NCBI GenBank assembly: GCA_016871255.1
Contig: VFZH01000020.1
Location: forward strand, 1-38,086
Direction of reading: 5' to 3'
Length of the DNA: 38,086 nucleotides
Source of the DNA: Acidimicrobiia bacterium
GTDB lineage: Bacteria; Acidobacteriota; Vicinamibacteria; Vicinamibacterales; UBA2999
In this document: positions 7,974 through 15,293 of the stretch, piece by piece
Position numbering within the stretch: position 1 is the first letter of the stretch
Layout of the letters: each line of letters starts with the position of its first letter
Notes under the pieces: model-generated
Seen by the model: only the letters and a program-made list of their open reading frames with translations
The model's database searches: none
Told to the model about the DNA's origin: nothing
Translations under genes and position numbers: made by a program

Positions 7974-8981
7974 GTGCTTCGTGCCATCGATGCGCACTGC
8001 GGCGGGCAGCCGCTCCGGCTGGTCGTCGACGGGCTTCCCACGCCGGCCGGATCGACCATGCGTGCCCGGGAGCGCTGGATGGCGCGGCACGCCGACCGGC
8101 TGCGGCGCGCGCTGGTGCTGGAGCCGCGCGGCCATCCGGACATGACGGCGGCATGTCTGACCGAGCCGGAGCACTCGGGCTCGCACGCGGGGCTGCTCTT
8201 CATGCGCGCCGATGGCTATGTGGGCGTCTGCGGGCACGGGCTGATCGCGGTCGCGACGATCGCGCTCGAGCGCGGGCTCATCGTCCATGGCGAAACCGGC
8301 GGTCCTGACGTGCCGCTGGTGTTCGACACCTCGTCGGGCACGATCCACGCGCGGGCCGGGATGGCGTCTTCCGGCGGACGCGCGCGCGTGGAGACGGCGG
8401 CGTTCGCCGCGCCACCGTCCTTCGTCTCGAGGCCGGGGCTCGCGCTTCGGCATGGCCCGCGCGAGCTGCGCGTGGACGTCGCCTTCGGCGGGGCGTTCCA
8501 CGCGATCCTGGATGCGGAAGCGGCGGGCCTGCCGGCCGATCTGTCCGCCCGAGGAGAGCTCCGCCGCGTGGCTGCGGGTGTGCTCGAGGCGCTCGCCGGC
8601 TCGCAGGCGGTCGAACACCCGGTGGACGCCGCGCTGTCGGGGCTGGACGGGGTCGTCTTCACGGCGCCGCCGCGCGATCCCGAGGCGCACCTGCGCACGC
8701 TGACCGTGTACGCGGACGGGACGGTGGACCGGTCACCGTCCGGCACGGGCACGGCTTCGGTGATGGCCGTGCTCGCGGCGATGGGGCTCTTGAACGAAGG
8801 CGATCCGTTCGTCTGCGAGGGCCCGATCGGGCTGCGCGCGCAGGGTCACGTCGTGGGGCGGACCCAGGTGGGAGAGGTTCAGGCCATCGTGCCGGAGATC
8901 CGGGGCTCGGCCTGGATCACCGGCGAGCACACGTTTCTCGTGGACGAGGACGATCCGCTGAAGGAGGGGGTGAGGGACTGA
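7974..8981 (+). CDS. Proline racemase / hydroxyproline epimerase family enzyme with a Cys/Ser catalytic pair
   Basis: A 335-residue cytosolic protein that spans the whole proline racemase fold, starting LRAIDAHCGGQPLRLVV. The first catalytic position is intact, VGVCGHG (Cys86). The second, normally Cys in SPCGTG, is Ser here: VDRSPSGTG (Ser256). Family knowledge: Cys/Cys members are proline racemases or 4-hydroxyproline epimerases, Cys/Thr members are trans-3-hydroxy-L-proline dehydratases, and Cys/Ser variants also exist. I would call it a probable hydroxyproline epimerase-like enzyme, with substrate uncertain. The ORF track starts at GTG 7965, but GGAGG at 7959-7963 is too close to that codon. 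GTG at 7974 has a 10-nt spacing and matches family starts. It converges on cyaY with one base between them. Confidence 0.85.
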   Translation: MLRAIDAHCGGQPLRLVVDGLPTPAGSTMRARERWMARHADRLRRALVLEPRGHPDMTAACLTEPEHSGSHAGLLFMRADGYVGVCGHGLIAVATIALERGLIVHGETGGPDVPLVFDTSSGTIHARAGMASSGGRARVETAAFAAPPSFVSRPGLALRHGPRELRVDVAFGGAFHAILDAEAAGLPADLSARGELRRVAAGVLEALAGSQAVEHPVDAALSGLDGVVFTAPPRDPEAHLRTLTVYADGTVDRSPSGTGTASVMAVLAAMGLLNEGDPFVCEGPIGLRAQGHVVGRTQVGEVQAIVPEIRGSAWITGEHTFLVDEDDPLKEGVRD

Positions 8982-8982
8982 T

Positions 8983-9303
8983 CTAGCCGGCGAGGCCGAG
9001 CTGCTGGCGGACCAGGCGATCGAGCAGTGCGGACAGCGACTCGCCGTCGAGTGCGAACCCGCCTCCGGCCCACGCCAGCTTGAAGCTGCGCGACATCGCC
9101 GACACCCAGATCTGCCGCACCGGCGCATTCGGGCTCACGACGAACTTCGCGGGTGCGGGTTCCTCGAACAGCACCTGCAGCACGCCGTTCTGCAGCTCGA
9201 CCTCGAAGTCGTGCTCGTCGGCGAGCGGCAGCAGCGCCTTCTGCGCCGCCGCGAGCGCGTCGTCAGCCTTCACGCGGAATTCCTGGTCGGAGAGAGCGGA
9301 CAT
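8983..9303 (-). CDS. cyaY: Frataxin-like iron donor protein CyaY
   Basis: A 106-residue protein the size of bacterial frataxin, a cytosolic iron-binding modulator of iron-sulfur cluster assembly on IscS/IscU. The family layout is visible: an acidic N-terminal helix (DQEFRVKADDALAAAQKAL), then the beta-sheet segment ELQNGVLQVLFEE, and the most conserved strand KFVVSPNAPVRQIWVSA followed by SFKLAW. The C-terminal helix LSALLDRLVRQQLGL completes the fold. No isc or suf genes are in the window. No strong Shine-Dalgarno is seen upstream of ATG 9303; instead a CAATC-rich repeat region lies just before it. Frataxin is best known from Proteobacteria and mitochondria, so its presence in this genomic background is of mild interest. 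Confidence 0.88.
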   Translation of the reverse strand: MSALSDQEFRVKADDALAAAQKALLPLADEHDFEVELQNGVLQVLFEEPAPAKFVVSPNAPVRQIWVSAMSRSFKLAWAGGGFALDGESLSALLDRLVRQQLGLAG

Positions 9304-9320
9304 CGATGATTCGTGACTGG

Positions 9321-9359
9321 GGATTGAAGATTGCAGCGGCGATCGACGATTGGCGATTG
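9321..9359. repeat. CAATC-rich short repeats upstream of cyaY
   Basis: On the minus strand, cyaY is preceded by CAATCGCCAATCGTC (9345-9359) and CAATCTTCAATCC (9321-9333). Both words recur exactly, in the same order and orientation relative to the gene, upstream of msrA (36792-36806 and 36832-36844). Confidence 0.7.
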
Positions 9360-9399
9360 AGGCGTGACGCTCTGCGTTGGGTCTTGGGCTTCGGGATTC

Positions 9400-10284
9400 T
9401 CAGTTACCTTCCGAGGCAACGTAGGAGCGCCGGGCGCGGGCGGTGAGGCCGGGCTTCGTCATCTTCACCTCGAGCTTGTGCTCCCTGCCGTCCAGCACCT
9501 CCGGCGAGAAGCCGAGCACGTACTGGCTGTGCAGCTCCTGCGCCACGCGGGTGAAGGTCGGGCCGAGCTCGTCCGTCTTCTTCAGCTCGAAATAGCCGCC
9601 GCCGGTGTCGTCCGCCAGCCGGCGGAGGCCGCGGTCCGGGCGCGTGCGCTCGACGCGGACGCCGTTGAAGAACTCCGCCTCCAGGCCGATCGCGTAGACC
9701 ATCACGTCGTGCTCGCGCGCCATGTCCAGCGTGTCGCCCATGTCGAGGCGGCTGGACGTGTCGTCGCCGTCGGTGAAGACCAGCACGACCTTGCGTCCTT
9801 CGATGCCCTGCAGCGCGATGATGCTCTCGCCGATGGCGTCGTAGAGGCGGGTGGGATTGCCGAACATCAGGTCGCCCAGCGCGCTGATCAGGCGATCGCG
9901 ATCCGGGGTGAAGGTCCCGCTCAGCTGGATCTTGTCGTTGAACGCGCCTACCTGGGCGCGATCCTCCGGCAGCATCCGGATGAGGAACTGCTCGGCCGCC
10001 AGCTTCAGCCGATCCAGGTTGGCCGTCATGCTGGCGCTCGTGTCCAGCATCACGACGACCGTGAACGGGGTCACGTCGTTGCGGAAGACGGTGATCGCCT
10101 GCGGCTTCCCGTTGTCGAAGATCGAGAAATCGCTCTGCTGCAGGTTCGGGATGAGCCGCCGGCTGCTGTCCACGACCGTGGCCACCACCGGCACGATCCG
10201 GGTCCCGGAGCGGAAGGTCGGCTCCTGGGCGAGGGCCAACGCGCCACACGCCGCCACCGCGAGCGCCGTGACTCTGACCAGCAT
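9400..10284 (-). CDS. Secreted VWA-domain protein (acidobacterial VWFA-related type)
   Basis: A 294-residue protein with a signal peptide (VTALAVAACGALALAQ). A short beta domain typical of the VWFA-related family comes first (PVVATVVDSSRRLIPNLQQSDF, then FDNGKPQAITVF). A von Willebrand factor A domain follows, with an intact metal-ion site: LDTSAS (Asp81-Ser85), NPTRLYDAI and FTDGDD (Asp172 onward). The end, SQYVLGFSP, is also usual for the family. Members are abundant in Acidobacteriota and lack an assigned biochemical role; protein-protein adhesion outside the cytoplasm is the usual guess. The ORF track begins at 10563, but ATG 10284 starts at the signal peptide and lies 7 nt after a TAAGCT hexamer. 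Confidence 0.88.
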   Translation of the reverse strand: MLVRVTALAVAACGALALAQEPTFRSGTRIVPVVATVVDSSRRLIPNLQQSDFSIFDNGKPQAITVFRNDVTPFTVVVMLDTSASMTANLDRLKLAAEQFLIRMLPEDRAQVGAFNDKIQLSGTFTPDRDRLISALGDLMFGNPTRLYDAIGESIIALQGIEGRKVVLVFTDGDDTSSRLDMGDTLDMAREHDVMVYAIGLEAEFFNGVRVERTRPDRGLRRLADDTGGGYFELKKTDELGPTFTRVAQELHSQYVLGFSPEVLDGREHKLEVKMTKPGLTARARRSYVASEGN

Positions 10285-10291
10285 GCCCCTC

Positions 10292-10297
10292 AGCTTA
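10292..10297 (-). promoter_or_regulatory. -10-like TAAGCT just before the VWA gene
   Basis: TAAGCT on the minus strand ends 7 nt before ATG 10284, which would place the transcription start at or next to the start codon (leaderless mRNA). No good -35 is visible. GAGGGG between hexamer and ATG is too close to work well as a Shine-Dalgarno. Confidence 0.35.
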
Positions 10298-10465
10298 ACA
10301 ACCCGGGCCCGGTGGCGCCAACGGCGGCCGCTCACGCGTCGAGCGTGTCGTTCCGAGCCCGAATGCCCGATGGGGCCGCCGAGCCGTGCTATTTTCGGGA
10401 CGTCTGTGGCGGTATCGTGTCTGTCGCGACACACGACGATCGGGGCGCATGGGCGGGGGAGTGAC

Positions 10466-11490
10466 ATGAGGAGATGGCGTGCAATCGGCTCGGCTCTGGC
10501 GGTGCTGCTCGCCGTGCCGGCGGCGGCACAGAACCAGGCCCCCTCGAGCGAGGCGGCCCGCATCGGCGATCGCGTGGTGACCGTGTCGGAGCTGGATCAG
10601 GAGTGGCAGCGGTTCGATGCGGCGGCCAGGTCACAGGCCGAGCAGGCCGTCTACGACGGACGCCGGGCCGCGTTCGATCGGATGGTGGCGGCGCAGCTGA
10701 TCGCGCAGGCGGCAGAGTCCAGGGGGTCAGCGAAGCGGAGTACCTGGCCGAGGAGATCGCGAAGCATCGCGCACCCGTGGCGCCGGCTGAGATCGAGGCC
10801 TTCTACACGCAGTACCAGGCGCAGATGCAGGGCAACTCGCTGGACACGATGCGCGAGACGATTCGCGGGTTCCTGGAGCAGGAGCGGGAGGCCGCGGCGC
10901 GCGACGCAGTCGTGGCCGCTCTGAAGGAAGACGGACCGCGTCTCGCGTTTGCGCTCGAGCCTCCACGGTTGGCCGTGGCGATCACGGCTCACGATCCGGT
11001 CCGCGGTCCTGCAGAGGCGCCTGTCACCCTGGTTGAGTTCTCGGACTACCAGTGTCCGTTCTGCGGGCGCGTCACGCCCACCCTGCGCCGGCTGCGGGAG
11101 ACCTACGGCGAGCGGCTGCGGATCGTGTGGAAGGACTTCCCGCTCGACAATCACCCCAATGCGCAGAAGGCCGCGCAGGCCGCGTGGTGTGCAGGGGAGC
11201 AGGGCCGGTACTGGGAGTACCACGACCAGTTGTTCGCCAACCAGCCGTCGCTCGGCGACGAGGCACTGAAGGGTTACGCAGAGAAGGTCGGTCTCGATCC
11301 GGCCGCGTTCCGGGAGTGCTTCGAGTCGGGGCGGTACGAGGATCGCGTGAAGCAGGGGATGGCGGATGGGGTCGCCCTCGGCGTTGATTCCACCCCGACC
11401 GTCTTCATCAACGGCCGCCGCGTCACCGGCGCCCAGCCCTACGAAGCGTTCGCCAAAGTCGTCGAAGACGAACTCGATCGCGCCAAGTAG
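10466..11490 (+). CDS. SurA-like N-terminus plus DsbA-type thioredoxin domain, broken by a one-base frameshift
   Basis: The reconstructed product is about 341 residues. The N-terminal frame has a signal peptide (AIGSALAVLLAVPAAAQN), IGDRVVTVSELDQEW and a helical segment ending QLIAQAAESRG, like the N-terminus of a SurA-type chaperone. The C-terminal frame continues with SEAEYLAEEIAKHRAPVAP, then a DsbA-like thioredoxin fold with EFSDYQCPFCGR (CPFC active site) and the cis-Pro loop STPTVFING. It would act as a periplasmic thiol-disulfide oxidoreductase. The frame changes at a G5 run (10722-10726); one additional G restores a continuous protein. It may be a sequencing error, a phase-variable tract or a true pseudogene. 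ATG 10466 has GGGGGAG 5 nt upstream. The ORF-track start at 10474 is a shadow for its first 75-80 codons. Confidence 0.82.
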
Positions 11491-11495
11491 CCACT

Positions 11496-11535
11496 CCGGG
11501 GGTCAGACCCGGGTCTGACCCGGGTCTGACCCCGG
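11496..11535. repeat. Palindromic repeat cluster A: three GGGTCwGACCC units
   Basis: Three head-to-tail 11-bp palindromes (central bases A, T, T) occupy 11500-11532. They begin 9 bp after the stop of the DsbA-like gene, in the convergent gap before the quinone oxidoreductase. Any two adjacent units can form a hairpin, so a transcription-stopping role is possible. Confidence 0.8.
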
Positions 11536-11570
11536 TACGCAGTTGCTGCGTACCTGTGGAAGGGCTGAGG

Positions 11571-12539
11571 CTACGGCAGGAGCACGATCTTGCCGCGGGC
11601 GCCGGGGGCCATTACGAGGCGGTGCGCCTCGGCGGCCTCGGCGAGCGGTAGTTCCCGGCCGATCACGGGCGACAGCGCGCCGTTCTCGATGCCCGCGCGC
11701 AGGCCGGCGTGGATGCGCGTCAGATCGGCGGGCGTGGCGTTGAACAGCGTCATGCCGAGGATCGCGCCGTCCCTGCTCATGCACTTCCGCGGGTCGATCT
11801 CGACGCGCCCGCGGTTGCCGACGACCATCACGCGTCCGCCCTTCGCGATCGCCTCGAGGTCGCGGTCCAGGTTCACGTTGGCGAGCATCTCCAGCACGAT
11901 GTCCACGCCACGTCCGCCGGTCAGCGCCTTCACCTCGTCGAGGTAGCCGGGATCGCGGTGGTCGAGCGCGGCGTGTGCGCCCTGCTCGCGCACCAGCGCG
12001 AGGCCTTCAGGTGTGCCGGCCGTCCCGATCACATGCAGGCCGTGCGCGCGGGCGATCTGTACCGCGGCCGTCCCGACGCCGCCGCTGGCGCCGTGGACGA
12101 GGATCGTGTCGCCGGCCTGGGCGTGCGCCCTGGTGAACAGCGCGCGCCAAGCCGTCGCGTACGGGACGCCGAGCGCGGCGCCCTGCGCAAACGATACACG
12201 CTCCGGCAGCGCGTGCACCCGGTCAGCCGCACACACCGCGAACTCTGCGCACCCGCCGCTCGTCGGGCCGATGCCGTCCGAGTACACGCGGTCGCCCGGC
12301 TTCCACGTGGCGACCTCGGGGCCGATCGCATCGACGACGCCGGCCAGATCCAGGCCGGGGGTGTACGGCAGCGCGGGCTTCACCGGGTACGTGCCGGTCC
12401 GGATATAGGTGTCAACCGGATTCACGCCGGCTGCGCGGACGCGCACGAGCACCTGCCCGGGGCCCGGCGTCACCGCCGCGACGTTCTCGAGGCGCAGCAC
12501 CTCCGGTCCTCCGAACTGCCGCACGACGATCGCCTGCAT
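11571..12539 (-). CDS. NADPH:quinone oxidoreductase (zeta-crystallin type, MDR superfamily)
   Basis: A 322-residue cytosolic protein of the medium-chain dehydrogenase/reductase superfamily, quinone oxidoreductase branch. The N-terminal GroES-like domain reads MQAIVVRQFGGPEVL and AAGVNPVDTYIRTGTYP. The nucleotide-binding motif is HGASGGVGTAAVQIARAHG (149-167). The zinc-ligand cysteines of true alcohol dehydrogenases are absent, as expected for Qor, which reduces quinones with NADPH. The length matches the family. The start is supported by GGAGGA about 6 nt upstream of ATG. It is divergent from an iron-type alcohol dehydrogenase and converges on the frameshifted DsbA-like gene across repeat cluster A. 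Confidence 0.9.
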   Translation of the reverse strand: MQAIVVRQFGGPEVLRLENVAAVTPGPGQVLVRVRAAGVNPVDTYIRTGTYPVKPALPYTPGLDLAGVVDAIGPEVATWKPGDRVYSDGIGPTSGGCAEFAVCAADRVHALPERVSFAQGAALGVPYATAWRALFTRAHAQAGDTILVHGASGGVGTAAVQIARAHGLHVIGTAGTPEGLALVREQGAHAALDHRDPGYLDEVKALTGGRGVDIVLEMLANVNLDRDLEAIAKGGRVMVVGNRGRVEIDPRKCMSRDGAILGMTLFNATPADLTRIHAGLRAGIENGALSPVIGRELPLAEAAEAHRLVMAPGARGKIVLLP

Positions 12540-12558
12540 ACGACTCCTCCGCGCGTCC

Positions 12559-12587
12559 TTGACCCCTCACCGATCAGACAGTATCGT
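12559..12587 (+). promoter_or_regulatory. Promoter of the iron-type alcohol dehydrogenase gene
   Basis: TTGACC (12559-12564) and TATCGT (12582-12587) are separated by exactly 17 bp, a good sigma-70-like promoter. It would give a leader of about 37 nt before ATG 12631. It lies in the 91-bp divergent gap shared with the quinone oxidoreductase gene. Confidence 0.55.
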
Positions 12588-12630
12588 CGATTTCGGACCC
12601 CTGAGGCGGCGAGCCGGGTCCCGCGACCTG

Positions 12631-13722
12631 ATGGCTCAAACCCTCGTGTTCGGTCCCGGCACCTTCCGCCGACTCGGCGAGATCGCGCGCGCGCTCGGCC
12701 TGCGCCGTCCGCTGCTCGTGTCCGACGAAGGGATCCTCGCCGCCGGGTACGTCGAGCAGGCGCATCGTCTGCTCGCGGATGCCGGCATGGCTGTGCACGA
12801 GTTCGACGACTTCTCGCCCAACCCGACGTCCGACATGGTCGAGGCCGGCCGGGCGTTCGCCGCGCCGCTCGACATCGACGGCATCATCGGGCTGGGCGGC
12901 GGCAGCTCGATGGACTGCGCCAAGGGGATCAACTTCGTGCTGACCAACGGCGGCACGATGGCGGACTACAGGGGCTACGGCAAGGCCTCGCGTCCGATGC
13001 TGCCGATGATCGCCGTACCGACGACGGCGGGCACGGGGAGTGAGGCGCAGTCGTTCGCGCTGATCACCGATCCGCGGACGCACGAGAAGATGGCGTGTGG
13101 TGACCCGAAGGCCAGTTTCGCCGCGGCGATCCTGGATCCGGAAACGACGGTCAGCCAGCCGCCCAACGTGACGGCCGCGACCGGCTACGACGCGATCGCC
13201 CACGCGGTCGAGACCTGGGTCACGACCAGGCGGACGCCGGTCTCCGAGCTGTTCTCACGGGAGGCGTGGGGGCTGCTGCGGGCCAACTACCCGCGCGTGC
13301 TGACGCACCCGGACGATCTCGACGCGCGCGGGGCGATGCTGATCGGTGCGCACTTCGCAGGCGCGGCCATCGAACGCTCGATGCTCGGCGCCACGCACGC
13401 CTGCGCCAACGGGCTGTCGGCCTGCTACGACACCGTGCACGGCGTGGCCATCGGCATGCTCCTCAGGCACGTCGTGTGCTGGAACGCGAACGGGTCCGAG
13501 GCGATCGCCGAGCGCTACCGGCAGCTCGACCCCGACCTTCCGGCCGTGCTCCGCCGGCTGGCCGAGCACGGCGGCATGCCCGAGGGGATCGGCGCGGCAG
13601 GCGGTCGCCGGGAGGACATGGACGCGCTCGTGAAGGTGGCGGCGGCACAGTGGACGGGCACGTTCAACCCGCGCCCGTTCGACGCGAAGGGCGCCCGCGA
13701 GATCTTCGATCGGGCCTGGTAG
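12631..13722 (+). CDS. Iron-containing (group III) alcohol dehydrogenase
   Basis: A 363-residue cytosolic NAD(P)-dependent dehydrogenase of the iron-activated alcohol dehydrogenase family. Visible motifs are VFGPGTFRRLG at the N-terminus, the nucleotide-binding loop IIGLGGGSSMDCAKG, and PTTAGTGSEAQSFALITD. The metal ligands are complete: Asp187 and His191 in TGYDAIAHAVE, His256 in GATHACANGLS and His270 in DTVHG. The ORF track begins at 12409, but that part overlaps the divergent gene and promoter. ATG 12631 places the family motif close to the N-terminus, although it has no clear Shine-Dalgarno. The substrate alcohol or aldehyde is not predictable. A PQQ-type propeller follows after 66 bp, but nothing shows they work together. 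Confidence 0.9.
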   Translation: MAQTLVFGPGTFRRLGEIARALGLRRPLLVSDEGILAAGYVEQAHRLLADAGMAVHEFDDFSPNPTSDMVEAGRAFAAPLDIDGIIGLGGGSSMDCAKGINFVLTNGGTMADYRGYGKASRPMLPMIAVPTTAGTGSEAQSFALITDPRTHEKMACGDPKASFAAAILDPETTVSQPPNVTAATGYDAIAHAVETWVTTRRTPVSELFSREAWGLLRANYPRVLTHPDDLDARGAMLIGAHFAGAAIERSMLGATHACANGLSACYDTVHGVAIGMLLRHVVCWNANGSEAIAERYRQLDPDLPAVLRRLAEHGGMPEGIGAAGGRREDMDALVKVAAAQWTGTFNPRPFDAKGAREIFDRAW

Positions 13723-13788
13723 GCGGCGCGGGCCGGGCAACTGGTAAGGTTGAAGGACGACTGACGGAGACGGCAAGGGAGGCTTTCG

Positions 13789-14937
13789 ATGTTCGCGAAT
13801 CGACGCTTCGTCGTGCTGGCGGCCGTGGTGCTGTGCGCCGGGTGGAGCCTGTCCGCCGCCGGCCGGCCCGGCCAGGAGAGCCCGTCGGAGGGGCCCGGTC
13901 CCGATCGATGGCCGCAGTTCCGCGGTGGCCCGTCGCTCACCGGCGTGGCCACCTCCAGGGTGCCCGATACCCTCAAGGTGATCTGGTCTCACGAAGCGGG
14001 CGACGCGATCCTATCGTCGGCGGCCATCGCGGACGGCCGCGTCTACGTGGGCGTCGGGTCGGGGCACCTGCTCGCCCTGAATCTGTCCGACGGCAAGGAG
14101 GCCTGGAAGTACGCGACCGAAGAGCCGGTGGGTGAATCCTCGCCTGCGGTGGCAGACGGCCTGGTCTTCCTCGGGGATCTGTCGGGCGTGCTGCACGCCG
14201 TCCGCACGTCGGACGGCTCGCGGGTCTGGACGTTCGCGACCGGCGGCGAGATCAAGGCCTCGCCCATCGTTGTCGGCGATCGCGTCCTCATCGGGTCCTA
14301 CGACGCGACGGTCTATTGCCTGTCGGTCAAGGATGGCTCGCTCATCTGGAAGGTCGAGACCGACAACTACGTCCACGCGACGCCTGCGGTGGCCAACGGG
14401 CTCTTGTACCTGACCGGGTGTGACGAGGTCTTCCACGCCATCCGGGTGTCGGACGGCAGGCAGATGTACACGATTCCGTTCGGAGCGAACACAGGCTCCT
14501 CGCCGGCCATGGCCGGGTCGCGCGCCTACTTCGGCACGTTTTCGAACGAAGTCATCGCCCTCGACGTGGAGTCCCGCGAGATCGTGTGGCGCTACGAACA
14601 CCCCGACCGGCACTTCCCGTTCTACTCGTCGGCGGCCGTCGGCCGCGGCCTGGTCGTGGCGGGCGGTCGCGACAAGATGGTGCATGCCATCGACGCGGCG
14701 ACCGGCAAGGCGCGGTGGACCTACATGACGCGCGGCCGCGTGGACTCGTCGCCCGTGATTGCCGGCAACCGCGTGTACGTCGGGTCGGCCGACGGACGGT
14801 TCTACGTGCTCGGCCTCGACGACGGCAAGGTGTTGTGGGAGTTCAACACCGGCGCGGGGTTGAGTGCCTCGCCCGCCGTTGCGGCAGGCCGCATTGTGAT
14901 CGGCTCGGAAGACGGGCGGATCATCTGCTTCGGCTGA
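13789..14937 (+). CDS. Secreted PQQ-type beta-propeller protein (BamB-like repeats)
   Basis: A 382-residue exported protein. The signal peptide is [20 protein letters not shown]. After [13 protein letters not shown] come about seven repeats of roughly 40 residues with the alternating pattern [10 protein letters not shown] / [13 protein letters not shown] / [10 protein letters not shown] / [17 protein letters not shown], the blade signature of PQQ-like propellers. The last blade ends [10 protein letters not shown], which would close the ring. No dehydrogenase active-site motif or cytochrome domain is present, so it is more likely a binding or scaffold protein like BamB than a quinoprotein enzyme. 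ATG 13789 has GGGAGG 6 nt upstream. A very small membrane-protein gene follows after 19 bp and may be cotranscribed. Confidence 0.88.
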   Translation: MFANRRFVVLAAVVLCAGWSLSAAGRPGQESPSEGPGPDRWPQFRGGPSLTGVATSRVPDTLKVIWSHEAGDAILSSAAIADGRVYVGVGSGHLLALNLSDGKEAWKYATEEPVGESSPAVADGLVFLGDLSGVLHAVRTSDGSRVWTFATGGEIKASPIVVGDRVLIGSYDATVYCLSVKDGSLIWKVETDNYVHATPAVANGLLYLTGCDEVFHAIRVSDGRQMYTIPFGANTGSSPAMAGSRAYFGTFSNEVIALDVESREIVWRYEHPDRHFPFYSSAAVGRGLVVAGGRDKMVHAIDAATGKARWTYMTRGRVDSSPVIAGNRVYVGSADGRFYVLGLDDGKVLWEFNTGAGLSASPAVAAGRIVIGSEDGRIICFG

Positions 14938-14956
14938 TCCGAGGCGCCGAGAGCCG

Positions 14957-15178
14957 GTGACTGCGGCGCTCGCCGTCTACGCGCTCGGCGTGGCCGTCGG
15001 GCTGCTGTTCACCGACGCCCGGTGGCCCGCCCGGCTGGGGCTGGCGCTCGCCTGGCCGCTCGGGCCCCTGGCCTTCCTGCTGACCGTGACGCTGCTGCTG
15101 GCCGTGTCGGTGGTGGCGTTCCCGCTCGTCGCGGTCGCGGCCATCGGTGTCGCGCTGGTCGCCTGGCTGCTCCTGTAG
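14957..15178 (+). CDS. Small hydrophobic membrane protein, unknown function
   Basis: A 73-residue, almost wholly hydrophobic product starting at GTG. It has two or three membrane segments: ALAVYALGVAVGLLF, LGLALAWPLGPLAFLLTVTLLLAV and VVAFPLVAVAAIGVALVAWLLL, with the few charges in the first loop (DARWPAR). It follows the PQQ-type propeller gene by 19 bp on the same strand and ends 93 bp before the convergent ppk1. I do not recognise a family. The clean membrane pattern, stop position and spacing suggest a real gene, but there is no strong Shine-Dalgarno. Confidence 0.55.
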   Translation: MTAALAVYALGVAVGLLFTDARWPARLGLALAWPLGPLAFLLTVTLLLAVSVVAFPLVAVAAIGVALVAWLLL

Positions 15179-15271
15179 TCCAGGCTCTCGCAGGGGCCGG
15201 CGTTCCTGGCCTGAGCGATGCCGAAGGCAGCCGGCCCTCGCCACGGCGCCGAAGGCGCGGAGGCGGGCCCG

Positions 15272-15293
15272 CTACTCCCGGGCCTGGGAGTAG
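15272..15293. terminator. Hairpin over the ppk1 stop codon (convergent gap)
   Basis: CTACTCCC and GGGAGTAG form a perfect 8-bp stem around a 6-nt loop, with the ppk1 stop codon inside the stem. A second stem, GCGCC-GAA-GGCGC (15246-15258), lies in the same convergent gap. Neither has a U-tract. They could act on both converging transcripts. Confidence 0.4.
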
